This document shows, in pieces, positions 1 through 9,309 of a stretch of 64,000 nucleotides of DNA. The stretch covers positions 17,179 to 81,178 of the forward strand of contig NZ_CALSAN010000019.1 of the NCBI RefSeq assembly GCF_943372915.1. Direction: 5' to 3'. The DNA is from Ferrovibrio terrae_A (GTDB taxonomy: Bacteria; Pseudomonadota; Alphaproteobacteria; Ferrovibrionales; Ferrovibrionaceae). Every line of letters starts with the position of its first letter. Position 1 is the first letter of the stretch. Below the pieces are notes generated by a model that ran no database searches, was not told where the DNA came from, and was given only the letters and a program-made list of their open reading frames with translations. The position numbers were made by a program, and so were the translations under genes.

Positions 1-1
1 T

Positions 2-1699
2 GGTGTGCCCTTCCTGCTGGTCTTCCTCGGCCTTGGCCTGCTGGCCGGCGAGGGCGGGCCGGGCGGCATCGTCTTCCGCGACTACCAGCTCACCTATGCG
101 GTCGGCTCGGCGGCGCTGGGCATCATCCTGTTCGATGGTGGCCTGCGCACCCATTTCGCCACCGTGCGGCTGGTGGCGGCGCCGGCCTTCGTGCTGGCCA
201 CCATCGGCGTGGTTGGCACCGCCGTATTGGTCGGCGTGGCGGCGCATTATGCGCTGGGCCTGAAGCCGATGGAGTCTTTCCTGGTCGGTGCCATTGTCGG
301 CTCGACCGACGCGGCAGCGGTGTTCTTCCTGCTCAACATGAAGGGCCTGGCGCTGCAAAAGCGCGTCAGCGGTACGCTGGAGGTCGAATCCGGCATCAAC
401 GATCCGATGGCGATCTTCCTCACCATGATGACGGTGGAACTGTTGCGTCATGGCCAGCCGCCCGACACGCTGAAGCTTGCCATCGACTTCGTCGCCCAGA
501 TGGCCGGCGGCCTGGTGGTCGGTCTGATCGGTGGTTTCCTGCTGGTGGCGCTGTTCAACCGCGTATCGGTTGCCGGTGGCCTGTATCCGATTGTTGCCAT
601 GGCGGCAGCGCTGCTGATCTTTTCCGGCGCGCATTTCGTGCAGGCATCGGGCTATGTCGCGGTCTATGTCGCCGGCCTGGTACTGGGCAACCGGCGCCAT
701 CGCGGCGCCCAGGTGATCCTGCGCTTCTATGACGGTCTGAGCTGGCTCAGCCAGATCGTCATGTTCCTGCTGCTCGGCCTGCTGATGACGCCGGACGAGA
801 TGACGCCCTATGCGGTGGGCAGCGGGGTTGTCGCCGCTGTGCTGATGCTGCTGGCGCGGCCGCTGGCGGTGATGATCTGCCTGCTGCCGTTCCGCTACAC
901 GATGCGTGAGATCGGCTTCATCTCCTGGGTCGGCCTGCGTGGTGCGGTGCCGATCTTTCTCGCCACCATTCCGGTGCTGGCCAACCTGCCCAATTCCGAA
1001 CTCTACGTGACGGCGGCCTTCGTCTGCGTGCTGGCCTCGCTGACTTTGCAGGGCTGGACCATTGCCCCGGTGGCGCGGTTCTTCGGCCTGGAGCTGCCGC
1101 CGAAACCCGAAGCGGTCAGCCGCACCGATCTCGACCTCGGCTCCACCTCGGATCGCGATGTGGCGAGCTACAGGCTGGAAGCCGACGCGCCGGCGCTGGG
1201 CTATCGCTTTGCTGAAATCCCGCTGCCACGACGCTGCCGTATCATCACCGTGATCCGCGAGGGCACCGTGATGGACCGCGCCAGGCTGGAGCATCTGGAG
1301 CCGGGTGACTACTTGCTGGTGCTGGCGCCGGCCGAGCAGTTCTTCTCGCTCGACCGCCTGTTCACCGCCCGCGAGCAGTCGAAGAAGCAGCGCAAACGGC
1401 GCGAGCGCGGCGAGGAGGTGTTCGGCGAATTCGTGCTGTCGGGCGATACGCTGCTGGGCGAAGTGGCGCTGCTCTATGGCCTGCCGGTCGATGACAAGGA
1501 CCGCAATGACCCTGTGGGTAGCTATGTGCGCCGGCGTCTGCGCCATCGCCCGGTGGTGGGCGACCGCCTGCGCTGGGGACCGGTGGAGCTGGTGGTGCGC
1601 GAGATCCGCAACGACCGCATCACCTCGGTCGGCATCGAGCTGGAACCGGAAGAGCATCCGATCCTGCGTGGCTTCCGCCGCGCCTTCGGGTTTGACTAG
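2..1699 (+). CDS. cvrA: K+/H+ antiporter, NhaP2/CvrA type (5' end outside window)
   Basis: Inner-membrane cation/proton antiporter that exports K+ (possibly Na+) in exchange for protons. The reading frame is open to the left edge, so the first membrane helices are missing. About 365 residues of alternating hydrophobic helices carry CPA1-type motifs (LFDGGLRT near residue 45, GSTDAAAVF near 100, ESGINDPMA near 128). A TrkA-C-like ligand-binding region follows (about 390-455), and a CorC/HlyC-type C-terminal domain (about 480-560) ends in a basic tail. This three-part architecture is characteristic of the NhaP2/CvrA family. The gene ends 28 bp before the isomerase pair. The family call is firm; the transported ion is inferred from the family. 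Confidence 0.88.
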   Translation, partial: GVPFLLVFLGLGLLAGEGGPGGIVFRDYQLTYAVGSAALGIILFDGGLRTHFATVRLVAAPAFVLATIGVVGTAVLVGVAAHYALGLKPMESFLVGAIVGSTDAAAVFFLLNMKGLALQKRVSGTLEVESGINDPMAIFLTMMTVELLRHGQPPDTLKLAIDFVAQMAGGLVVGLIGGFLLVALFNRVSVAGGLYPIVAMAAALLIFSGAHFVQASGYVAVYVAGLVLGNRRHRGAQVILRFYDGLSWLSQIVMFLLLGLLMTPDEMTPYAVGSGVVAAVLMLLARPLAVMICLLPFRYTMREIGFISWVGLRGAVPIFLATIPVLANLPNSELYVTAAFVCVLASLTLQGWTIAPVARFFGLELPPKPEAVSRTDLDLGSTSDRDVASYRLEADAPALGYRFAEIPLPRRCRIITVIREGTVMDRARLEHLEPGDYLLVLAPAEQFFSLDRLFTAREQSKKQRKRRERGEEVFGEFVLSGDTLLGEVALLYGLPVDDKDRNDPVGSYVRRRLRHRPVVGDRLRWGPVELVVREIRNDRITSVGIELEPEEHPILRGFRRAFGFD

Positions 1700-1727
1700 A
1701 CGATAAAAAACGACAGGGAGGCCTGCG

Positions 1728-2333
1728 ATGGCTGCGCCGCTGGAATTCTATTTCGATTTCTCTTCGCCCTATGGCTACATCGCCGCCCAGCGCATCGATG
1801 CCGTTGCCGCCAAGCATGGCCGCAGCGTGGACTGGCGCCCGATGCTGCTGGGCGCCGTGTTCAAGGCGGAAGGCACCCAGCCGCTGACGCAGTATCCGAT
1901 GAAGGGCAAATACTCGACCCATGATTTCAAGCGCAGCGCGCGCGAGCATGGCATTGCCTTCAATATGCCGGCCACCTTTCCGCTGCCGACCCAGGGCGCC
2001 TGCCGTGGCACCTACTGGCTGAAGCAGACGGCGCCCGACCAGGCCGTGCCGTTTGCCAAGGCGGTCTATAAGGCCTATTTCATTGATGGCCGCGATATCT
2101 CGTCGCCTGATGTGCTGGCCGATATCGCGGCGGACCTGGGCATCGACCGCAAGGCCTTTCTCGCCGGTATCGAAAGCCCGGAGATCAAGGCGAAGTTGCG
2201 CGAGGTGACCGAAGATGCGATCCAGCATCGCGGCGTGTTCGGTTCGCCCTATACCTTTGTCGACGGCGAACCTTTCTGGGGCGCCGACCGTCTCGACCAG
2301 ATCGACCGCTGGCTGTCGCGTGGCGGCTGGTAA
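1728..2333 (+). CDS. 2-hydroxychromene-2-carboxylate isomerase family protein (copy 1)
   Basis: A 201-aa thioredoxin-fold protein of the DsbA/HCCA-isomerase (kappa-class GST-like) family, presumed cytoplasmic and glutathione-dependent. The N-terminal strand motif FYFDFSSPYGY supplies the conserved serine that activates glutathione, and the C-terminal FGSPYTFVDGEPFWGADRL is the family signature. In naphthalene degradation the family isomerises hydroxychromene carboxylate, but no naphthalene genes are nearby, so the substrate here is unknown. It is followed 32 bp later by a paralogue of exactly the same length, indicating tandem duplication. The start ATG is preceded by an AGGGAGG ribosome site. 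Confidence 0.85.
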   Translation: MAAPLEFYFDFSSPYGYIAAQRIDAVAAKHGRSVDWRPMLLGAVFKAEGTQPLTQYPMKGKYSTHDFKRSAREHGIAFNMPATFPLPTQGACRGTYWLKQTAPDQAVPFAKAVYKAYFIDGRDISSPDVLADIAADLGIDRKAFLAGIESPEIKAKLREVTEDAIQHRGVFGSPYTFVDGEPFWGADRLDQIDRWLSRGGW

Positions 2334-2365
2334 CCCATAACAAAGAAAATCGAGGAAACCTCGCC

Positions 2366-2971
2366 ATGGCCAAGCAGATCATCTTCTACTGGGATTTCAC
2401 CTCGCCCTACGCCTATATCGGCGCCAACCTGATCGAGGCGGTGGCGCGCAAGCATAACCGCAGCGTCGACTGGCGGCCGGTTTCGATCGGCCATCTGTGG
2501 AAGGCGATCCCGGATCGCACGCCGTTTCCCAAGGTGAAGATGGATTACATGGAGCATGACTGGACGCGCTCGGCCAAACTCGCCGGGCTACCCATCGTCA
2601 CCACGCCCAACCCGTTCCCCACCGATGCCAAGCTGCCGCGCCTGCTGTTCTACCGGCTGAAGGAGCAGAATCCGACCAAGGCGGTGGCCTTTGCCAAGGC
2701 GGCGTTCAAGCAATACTGGGGCGAGGGCAAGGATATCGCCAAGCCCGAGCATCTGAAGACCGTGGTGCATGTGGCCGGTGTGCCCGAAGCCGAGATCGCC
2801 AAGGCGGCCGAAGACGCCAATGCCCGCCAGGCGGTGCTGGATGCCACCGCCGAGGCGATTGAACTCAAGGCTTTCGGCACACCGACCTTTATCGTCGATG
2901 ATGAGATGTTCTGGGGCTCGGACCGCATCGACCATATCGATCGCTGGCTGACCCTGGCGCACAAGAAGTAA
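2366..2971 (+). CDS. 2-hydroxychromene-2-carboxylate isomerase family protein (copy 2)
   Basis: Tandem paralogue of the preceding gene, also 201 aa. It keeps the N-terminal FYWDFTSPYAYIGANL motif with the presumed catalytic serine, and the C-terminal FGTPTFIVDDEMFWGSDR signature. Both start with the same strand motif and end in a helix that begins DRIDHIDRWL in this copy, but the central substrate-pocket helices differ, suggesting different substrates. A GAGGAAACC ribosome site precedes the ATG. It probably belongs to one transcript with copy 1 and the following exporter, whose start lies 9 bp downstream. Confidence 0.85.
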   Translation: MAKQIIFYWDFTSPYAYIGANLIEAVARKHNRSVDWRPVSIGHLWKAIPDRTPFPKVKMDYMEHDWTRSAKLAGLPIVTTPNPFPTDAKLPRLLFYRLKEQNPTKAVAFAKAAFKQYWGEGKDIAKPEHLKTVVHVAGVPEAEIAKAAEDANARQAVLDATAEAIELKAFGTPTFIVDDEMFWGSDRIDHIDRWLTLAHKK

Positions 2972-2980
2972 GCCCTGACC

Positions 2981-3934
2981 ATGACCGAAAAGCCTGCCGG
3001 CGGCGCGCTCGCCGTCACCGGCCTCATCGCCACAGCCTTGCTGTGGGGCGCGATGATCCCGATGACGCATGTGCTGGCGACCAGGCATATCGACCCGTTC
3101 TTCATGTCGGCGATCCGCTACCTGATTCCGGCGCCGCTGCTGATCGGCATGGCGCTGGTCTTCGACCGGGCATCGCCGTTCCGCACGCCAGTACCCTGGC
3201 TGGTGGTGGCGAAGCTGGGCGCCGTCATGGCCTGTTTCTCGATCTTCTACACCGTCGGCATCATGCTGTCTGACCCGGTGCGGGCGGCGATTGCCATGAG
3301 CTGCGGTCCGCTGGTGGCGGCGGTGATGACCAAGCTGATGCTGCGGATGCCGCTGGCGCGCGGCTTCTGGCCGGCGGCGATCAGTGCTGCCATCGGCGCG
3401 GCATTGGTGGCGCTGGATGCCGTGCGTCCCAAGGCCGGCGGCCCCGGCGAGTTCAGCTATCTGGGCGAGGCGATGCTGGTCGGCGCCATGGCAAGCTGGA
3501 GTTTCTATTCACTGAAGGTGCAGGCCTGGCTCGCGCCGCTGGGCTGGAGCAACATGCGTATCACCTGCCTGACCTCTCTGGCCGGTGGCCTTCTGATATG
3601 CGGTCTGTTCATCGTGCTGGCGGCGATCACGCCGGCACGTCTGCCGACCGAGATGCCGTCCAGCGCGGCCCTGTGGATGCTGGCCTGGGTCGGCATCGGC
3701 GGGGCGGGGCTGGCGATCCTGTTCTGGAATTACGGCGTCAGCCATGTCGGCGTGCCGGTGGCGACGCTTTACACCAGCCTGGCGCCGGTCTTCTCGGTGG
3801 CCGTTGCGGCGCTGTTCTTTGGCAGCACCATCACCCTGCAGCAGATCGCCGGCGGGATCCTGATCCTCGCCGGCGTCATCCGCATGCAGTGGCTGGGCGT
3901 GCAGGCCGCCCGCGCCCGTCAGAAGATGGTATAG
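2981..3934 (+). CDS. DMT-superfamily EamA-type exporter
   Basis: A 317-aa inner-membrane protein with about ten hydrophobic helices arranged as two EamA repeats (roughly residues 10-145 and 165-305). The second repeat ends in the typical pattern LYTSLAPVFSVAVAALFF followed by a GGILILAGV helix. Members export metabolites or amino acids; the substrate cannot be read from sequence. It sits 9 bp after the second isomerase, so co-transcription is likely. Its last 16 bp overlap the 3' end of the convergent SDR gene. Confidence 0.82.
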   Translation: MTEKPAGGALAVTGLIATALLWGAMIPMTHVLATRHIDPFFMSAIRYLIPAPLLIGMALVFDRASPFRTPVPWLVVAKLGAVMACFSIFYTVGIMLSDPVRAAIAMSCGPLVAAVMTKLMLRMPLARGFWPAAISAAIGAALVALDAVRPKAGGPGEFSYLGEAMLVGAMASWSFYSLKVQAWLAPLGWSNMRITCLTSLAGGLLICGLFIVLAAITPARLPTEMPSSAALWMLAWVGIGGAGLAILFWNYGVSHVGVPVATLYTSLAPVFSVAVAALFFGSTITLQQIAGGILILAGVIRMQWLGVQAARARQKMV

Positions 3935-4704
3935 GCGCCGTCGATCACGAAGCTGTCGCCGGTGTGGTAGCTGCTGGTATCGCTCATCAGGTAGGTGGCG
4001 ATGCCGGCGAAATCCGAACCCTGGCCCCAGCGCCGCACCGGAATGCGCGGCAGCACATTGCCGCTGAATTTCGGATCGGCGACGCCGGCCGCCGTCATCT
4101 CGGTCTCGATCCAGCCCGGCAGGATGGAATTGGCGGTCACGCCATAGCGTGCCATTTCCACGGCCAGCGCTCGGATCATCGACAGCATCGCGCCCTTGCT
4201 GGCGGCGTAGGATTCGGCGCGCGCTGCACCATGCACGCCGGCCGTGCTTGCCATGCCGATCAGGCGGCCGCCAGCGGTGTCGCCGGCCTTGCTGCGCTCG
4301 ACCATGTGGCGGGCGGCAGCACGCAGCGTGAAGAAGGCGCCGTCCAGGTTGACCGACAGCACCCGGCGCCATTCCGCCGTACTCAGTTCGTGGAAGGCGG
4401 CGCGCTTCTGGCTGACACCGGCATTGGCGAAGCAGCCGTCGATACGCCCCATGGTTTTCAGCGCGGCAGCGAAGCCGGCCTCGACCTGGGCTTCGTCGGA
4501 GACATCCACCTTCTGCACCAGCACGCGATGGCCATGGGCCTTCAGTTTCGCCTCGGCAGCGGCATTCTTGTCCGGGTTGCCGCCCCAGATCACCAGGTCG
4601 CAGCCGGCCTGTGCCAGCCCCTCGGCCATCCCTAAACCGATACCGCCATTGCCGCCGGTCACCAGCGCAACCTTGCCTTTCAGATCGAAGCCTTTGCCGG
4701 CCAT
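3919..4704 (-). CDS. SDR-family NAD(P)-dependent oxidoreductase
   Basis: A 261-aa classical short-chain dehydrogenase/reductase. The N-terminal TGGNGGIG is the dinucleotide-binding glycine motif, NAG (in CFANAG) stabilises the Rossmann core, and catalytic Ser (MASTAG), Tyr and Lys (SYAASKG) are all present. The C-terminal SYHTGDSFVIDGAYT is the standard family ending. It is transcribed toward the DMT exporter and away from the leucine-degradation operon, so the gap 4705-4866 should hold divergent promoters. A ketone/alcohol or acyl substrate is likely; the exact substrate is unknown. Confidence 0.85.
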   Translation of the reverse strand: MAGKGFDLKGKVALVTGGNGGIGLGMAEGLAQAGCDLVIWGGNPDKNAAAEAKLKAHGHRVLVQKVDVSDEAQVEAGFAAALKTMGRIDGCFANAGVSQKRAAFHELSTAEWRRVLSVNLDGAFFTLRAAARHMVERSKAGDTAGGRLIGMASTAGVHGAARAESYAASKGAMLSMIRALAVEMARYGVTANSILPGWIETEMTAAGVADPKFSGNVLPRIPVRRWGQGSDFAGIATYLMSDTSSYHTGDSFVIDGAYTIF

Positions 4705-4866
4705 GTTCCCTCCATAGTTTTTGTCGATGCAGCCGATAGATAGGCGAAATTAACAGGTTGTGGTTTGCGCCGCACCCTTTTCCCGCGGCACCCCTTGCAG
4801 GCTTCCGGAGGCGCTGGCATGGTCGTTTGCAATCACAGCCCGAGAACGAGAAGCAGACGCCTTGCC

Positions 4867-6474
4867 ATGAGCGCGCTCACCAGCCAACTCGATACCCGTT
4901 CGGCCGCCTTCCGCGACAATGCCGCCCAGATGCAAAGCCTGGTCGATGACCTGAAAGCCAGGGTCAAGCAGATCAAGCAGGGCGGTGGCGACAAGGCGCG
5001 CGAGAAGCATCTTTCACGCGGCAAGCTGCTGCCGCGCGACCGCGTGCGCACGCTGCTCGATCCCGGCTCGCCCTTCCTGGAGCTGAGCCAGTTCGCGGCT
5101 TACGACATGTATGGCGGTGATATCGCTGCGGCAGGGGTGATCACCGGCATCGGCCGGGTGATGGGGCGCGAATGCGTCATCGTCTGCAACGATGCCACCG
5201 TGAAGGGCGGCACCTATTTCCCGATGACGGTGAAGAAGCATCTGCGGGCGCAGGAGATCGCGCTGCAGAACCGGCTGCCCTGCCTGTATCTGGTCGATTC
5301 CGGCGGCGCCAACCTGCCGACCTGGGACGAGGTTTTCCCCGACCGCGAGCATTTCGGCCGAATCTTTTACAATCAGGCGAATATGTCGGCCGCCGGCATC
5401 CCGCAGATCGCCGTCGTGATGGGCTCCTGCACTGCGGGCGGCGCCTATGTGCCGGCGATGTCGGACGAGTCGATCATCGTGCGCAACCAGGGCACCATCT
5501 TTCTGGCGGGCCCGCCGCTGGTGAAGGCGGCCACCGGCGAAGTGGTCTCGGCTGAGGACCTCGGCGGCGCGGATGTGCATGCGCGCACCTCGGGCGTCAG
5601 CGACCATTATGCGATGAACGATGCCCATGCGCTGGGCATCGCCCGGCGGATCGTGGGCAATCTGAACACGGTGAAGCAGGTATCGGGCGATGTGCGGGCA
5701 CCGCTGCCGCCGCGCTTCGATCCGGCTGAACTCTATGGCGTGATCCCGAAGGACGGGCGCATTCCCTTTGACGTGCGCGAGATCATTGCCCGCATCGTCG
5801 ATGATTCCGAGCTGGACGAATTCAAGAAGCTGTATGGCAGCACGCTGGTCTGCGGTTTCGCCCGCATCCATGGCTATCCGGTCGGCATCATCGCCAACAA
5901 TGGCATCCTGTTCTCGGAAAGCTCGCTGAAGGGCGCGCATTTCATCGAGCTGTGCTGCCAGCGCAATATCCCGCTGGTCTTCCTGCAGAACATCACCGGC
6001 TTCATGGTCGGCAAGAAATACGAGTCCGGCGGCATCGCGAAAGACGGCGCCAAGCTGGTGACGGCGGTGTCGACCGCGCGGGTGCCGAAATTCACCGTCA
6101 TCATCGGCGGCTCCTATGGCGCCGGCAATTATGGCATGTGCGGCCGGGCCTACAGCCCGCGCCTGCTGTTCATGTGGCCCAATGCCCGCATCTCGGTGAT
6201 GGGCGGCGAGCAGGCCGCCAGCGTGCTGGCTACGGTGAAGCGCGACGGCATCGAGGCCGGCGGCGGCAGCTGGTCGAAGGAGGAGGAAGAGGCCTTCAAG
6301 AATCCGATCCGCGCCCAATACGACCGCCAGGGGCATCCTTACTATGCCTCGGCGCGCCTGTGGGACGATGGCATCATCGACCCGGTTGATACCCGTACCG
6401 TGCTGGCGCTCGGCCTCAGCACCGCCCATAACGCCCCCATCGAGCCGACCAAGTTCGGCGTGTTCCGGATGTAA
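4867..6474 (+). CDS. mccB: Methylcrotonyl-CoA carboxylase beta (carboxyltransferase) subunit
   Basis: The 535-aa carboxyltransferase subunit transfers CO2 from carboxybiotin to 3-methylcrotonyl-CoA in leucine catabolism, acting with the alpha subunit encoded 0.8 kb downstream. Two crotonase-fold halves are visible: an N-terminal acyl-CoA site (DSGGANLPTWDEVFPD, near 170-190) and a C-terminal biotin site (NITGFMVGKKYESGGIAKDGAK, quoted in part as the family signature, near 380). The NLPTQ/NLPTW type motif distinguishes MCC from propionyl-CoA carboxylase. The ATG at 4867 is chosen because it gives the usual length; upstream in-frame codons add 34 unlikely residues. Stop and next start are 4 bp apart. 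Confidence 0.93.
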   Translation: MSALTSQLDTRSAAFRDNAAQMQSLVDDLKARVKQIKQGGGDKAREKHLSRGKLLPRDRVRTLLDPGSPFLELSQFAAYDMYGGDIAAAGVITGIGRVMGRECVIVCNDATVKGGTYFPMTVKKHLRAQEIALQNRLPCLYLVDSGGANLPTWDEVFPDREHFGRIFYNQANMSAAGIPQIAVVMGSCTAGGAYVPAMSDESIIVRNQGTIFLAGPPLVKAATGEVVSAEDLGGADVHARTSGVSDHYAMNDAHALGIARRIVGNLNTVKQVSGDVRAPLPPRFDPAELYGVIPKDGRIPFDVREIIARIVDDSELDEFKKLYGSTLVCGFARIHGYPVGIIANNGILFSESSLKGAHFIELCCQRNIPLVFLQNITGFMVGKKYESGGIAKDGAKLVTAVSTARVPKFTVIIGGSYGAGNYGMCGRAYSPRLLFMWPNARISVMGGEQAASVLATVKRDGIEAGGGSWSKEEEEAFKNPIRAQYDRQGHPYYASARLWDDGIIDPVDTRTVLALGLSTAHNAPIEPTKFGVFRM

Positions 6475-6478
6475 TGCC

Positions 6479-7273
6479 ATGAGTGACCAGATCATCCTGC
6501 TCGATATCGACGGCCGCGGCGTCGCCACCGTGACGCTGAACCGGCCGCAGGTGCATAACGCTTTCAACGACGATGTGATTCTCGGCCTGACGAAAATCTG
6601 GGACGATCTCGCCGCGCGCAAGGATGTGCGCGTCGTCGTGCTGAAAGGGGCGGGCAAGAGCTTTTCCGCCGGCGGCGATCTCGACTGGATGCGCAAGTCC
6701 GGCCAGGCGACGCCGGAGCAGAACCGCGCCAGCACCATGAACATGGCGCGCATGCTGAAAAAGCTGAATGACCTGCCGCAGGCGACGCTTGCCCTGGTGC
6801 ACGGCAACTGCATGGCCGGCGGCACCGGGCTGGCTTCGGCTGCCGATATGGTGGTGGCCACCAGCGCGGCGCAGTTCGCGCTGACCGAAGTGCGCCTTGG
6901 CCTGACGCCAGCAACCATCTCGCCCTATGTGGTGGCCGCCATCGGCCCGCGTCAGGCGCGACGCTATTTCCTCACCGCAGAGCGCTTCGGTGCCGAGGAT
7001 GCCTGCCGCATCGGCCTGATCCACGAGGTGGTGGCCGACGAGGGCGCGCTGGAAACCCGTGGCGTCGAGCTGATCGGCATGCTGCTGCAGGGCGCGCCGG
7101 GTGCGATCCGCGACAGCAAGATCCTGGTCGGCCGTGTCGCCGGCCGCAGTGTCGATGAAGAGCTGATGCAGTTCACCGCGCAGAATATCGCCGACCGTCG
7201 CGCCAGCGCGGAAGGCCAGGAAGGGCTGGCGGCCTTCTTCGACAAGCGCAAGCCCAATTGGGCGCAGTCATAA
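6479..7273 (+). CDS. liuC: Methylglutaconyl-CoA hydratase (enoyl-CoA hydratase/isomerase family)
   Basis: A 264-aa crotonase-fold enzyme predicted to hydrate 3-methylglutaconyl-CoA to HMG-CoA, the step between MCC and HMG-CoA lyase. The oxyanion-hole segments FSAGGDLDWM (near 60) and NCMAGGTGL (near 105) are intact. The segment FALTEVRLGLTPATISPYV matches the LiuC-type active region with its conserved Glu. Its position between the two MCC subunit genes strongly supports the assignment over a generic enoyl-CoA hydratase. The start overlaps the ribosome-site region immediately after the mccB stop; the next gene begins 16 bp later. Confidence 0.88.
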   Translation: MSDQIILLDIDGRGVATVTLNRPQVHNAFNDDVILGLTKIWDDLAARKDVRVVVLKGAGKSFSAGGDLDWMRKSGQATPEQNRASTMNMARMLKKLNDLPQATLALVHGNCMAGGTGLASAADMVVATSAAQFALTEVRLGLTPATISPYVVAAIGPRQARRYFLTAERFGAEDACRIGLIHEVVADEGALETRGVELIGMLLQGAPGAIRDSKILVGRVAGRSVDEELMQFTAQNIADRRASAEGQEGLAAFFDKRKPNWAQS

Positions 7274-7289
7274 GAAGGGCGGCCGTATC

Positions 7290-9308
7290 GTGTTCCGCAA
7301 GATCCTGATTGCCAATCGTGGCGAGATCGCCTGCCGGGTCATCCGCACGGCCAAGCGCATGGGCGTTGCCACCGTGGCAGTCTATTCCGATGCCGATGCC
7401 CATGCGCGCCATGTCGCCATGGCGGATGAGGCCGTGCATATCGGTGCCGCGCCGGTGCGCGAAAGCTACCTGCTGCCCGACCGCATCATTAATGCCGCCA
7501 AGCTGACCGGCGCGCAGGCGATCCATCCGGGCTATGGTTTCCTGTCGGAGAATGCCGCTTTCGCTAGGGCCTGCGCCGAGGCCGGGCTGGTGTTCATCGG
7601 TCCGCCGCCCAAGGCCATCGAGGCGATGGGCCTGAAGGGCGCTGCCAAGGCGCTGATGGAAAAAGCCAGGGTGCCGGTGGTGCCGGGCTATCACGGCGAC
7701 GACCAGTCGCCCGACCTGCTGGCCAGGGAAGCCGAGCGTATCGGCTATCCGGTGCTGATCAAGGCGGTGGCCGGCGGTGGCGGCAAGGGCATGCGCCGCG
7801 TGGACAGTGCGAAGGAATTTGCCGCAGCACTGGCCGGTGCGCAGCGCGAAGGCGCCAATGCCTTTGGCGACGACAAGGTTCTGCTGGAAAAGTATCTGGT
7901 CAAGCCGCGTCATATCGAGATCCAGGTCTTTGCCGACAGCCATGGCAATGCCGTGCATCTGTTCGAGCGCGACTGTTCGGTGCAGCGCCGCCATCAGAAG
8001 GTGCTGGAAGAGGCACCGGCGCCGGGCATGCCGCCCGAGATGCGCAAGGCGATGGGCGATGCAGCGGTGGCCGCTGCCAAGGCGATTGGCTATGTCGGTG
8101 CCGGCACGGTGGAGTTCATCGCCGATGTGTCGGATGGACTTCGGCCGGATCGTTTCTATTTCATGGAAATGAACACCCGCCTGCAGGTCGAGCATCCGGT
8201 GACCGAGATGATCACCGGCCAGGATCTCGTCGCCTGGCAGTTGGATGTCGCCGCCGGCGGCAAGCTGCCGCTGGCACAGGATCAACTGTCGATCGACGGC
8301 CATGCGGTGGAAGCCCGCATCTATGCCGAAGATCCGCAGAAGAACTTCCTGCCTTCGGTGGGCCGGCTGCATCGCCTGCGCGCGCCGGTGGAGAATGCCC
8401 ATGTGCGCGTCGATACCGGCGTGCGCGAGGGTGACTCTGTTACGCCTTACTATGATCCGATGATCGCCAAGCTGATCGTCTGGGATACCGACCGCCGCTC
8501 GGCCCTGCGCCGCCTGCGGCAGGCGCTGGCGGAATACCAGATTGCCGGGGTCGCCACCAATACCGCTTTCCTGATGGCGCTGGTGGGCCACAAGGCTTTT
8601 GTCGATGGTGATCTCGATACCGGTTTCATCGAACGCTTCCGTGCCGATCTGCTGCCGCCGCCGGCACCCGCCTCGACGGTGGTGCTGGCGCTGGCCGCCC
8701 TTGCCGTGACGCTGGAACGCCGCGAGGCGGTGACGCGGCAGGCGGCGCAGAGCGGCGATCCTTGGTCGCCATGGTCGGCCGTGGATGGCTGGCGCATGAA
8801 CGACCAGGGCTGGGATGAACTGGTGATGAAGGAGCGTGACAGCGACATCCTCTGCCGCATCGACTACCTCGCCGATGGTGCGCTGCGCGTGCATGGGCCC
8901 GAAGGTCATGTGACCGCACAGGGCAGCCTGGATGGTGATGGCAGCCTGGATGCGGTGATCGATGGTCGCCGCCTGCGCGCCGGCATCGTGCGGCAGGACG
9001 ACGATGTGATCGTGCTGCTGCCGGGCGAGACCCATCGCCTGAGCATTGTCGATCCGCGTGCGGCTGGCGACCTGGACGAGGCTGGCAGCGGCCAGTTGAC
9101 CGCACCGATGCCCGGCAAGATCGTGCAGGTGCTGGTGGACGAGGGCGCCAAGGTCGAGAAGGGCCAGGCGCTGATGATCCTGGAAGCCATGAAGATGGAG
9201 CATACGATCAGCGCACCGGCCAGAGGCGTGGTTGCCAAGGTGAATTTCCGCGCCGGTGATCAGGTGCCCGAAGGCGCCGCGCTGCTGCAGATCGAGGCGG
9301 AGGACTGA
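7290..9308 (+). CDS. mccA: Methylcrotonyl-CoA carboxylase alpha (biotin-containing) subunit
   Basis: A 672-aa protein with three parts. A biotin carboxylase domain (about 1-450) has KILIANRGEIACRVIR at its start, the ATP-grasp glycine loop KAVAGGGGKGMR and the EMNTRLQVEHPVTE signature. A middle BT-type domain follows, and a C-terminal biotinyl domain carries the biotin-accepting lysine in EAMKMEH near residue 634. It carboxylates its own biotin with ATP and bicarbonate for the MccB partner. Translation probably starts at GTG 7290, which keeps the canonical N-terminus. HMG-CoA lyase starts one base after its stop. Confidence 0.93.
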   Translation: MFRKILIANRGEIACRVIRTAKRMGVATVAVYSDADAHARHVAMADEAVHIGAAPVRESYLLPDRIINAAKLTGAQAIHPGYGFLSENAAFARACAEAGLVFIGPPPKAIEAMGLKGAAKALMEKARVPVVPGYHGDDQSPDLLAREAERIGYPVLIKAVAGGGGKGMRRVDSAKEFAAALAGAQREGANAFGDDKVLLEKYLVKPRHIEIQVFADSHGNAVHLFERDCSVQRRHQKVLEEAPAPGMPPEMRKAMGDAAVAAAKAIGYVGAGTVEFIADVSDGLRPDRFYFMEMNTRLQVEHPVTEMITGQDLVAWQLDVAAGGKLPLAQDQLSIDGHAVEARIYAEDPQKNFLPSVGRLHRLRAPVENAHVRVDTGVREGDSVTPYYDPMIAKLIVWDTDRRSALRRLRQALAEYQIAGVATNTAFLMALVGHKAFVDGDLDTGFIERFRADLLPPPAPASTVVLALAALAVTLERREAVTRQAAQSGDPWSPWSAVDGWRMNDQGWDELVMKERDSDILCRIDYLADGALRVHGPEGHVTAQGSLDGDGSLDAVIDGRRLRAGIVRQDDDVIVLLPGETHRLSIVDPRAAGDLDEAGSGQLTAPMPGKIVQVLVDEGAKVEKGQALMILEAMKMEHTISAPARGVVAKVNFRAGDQVPEGAALLQIEAED

Positions 9309-9309
9309 C

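Noticed and set aside
5014..6918. A 634-codon antisense frame opposite mccB and liuC
   Set aside because: Same GC-bias artefact; the sense enzymes are certain.
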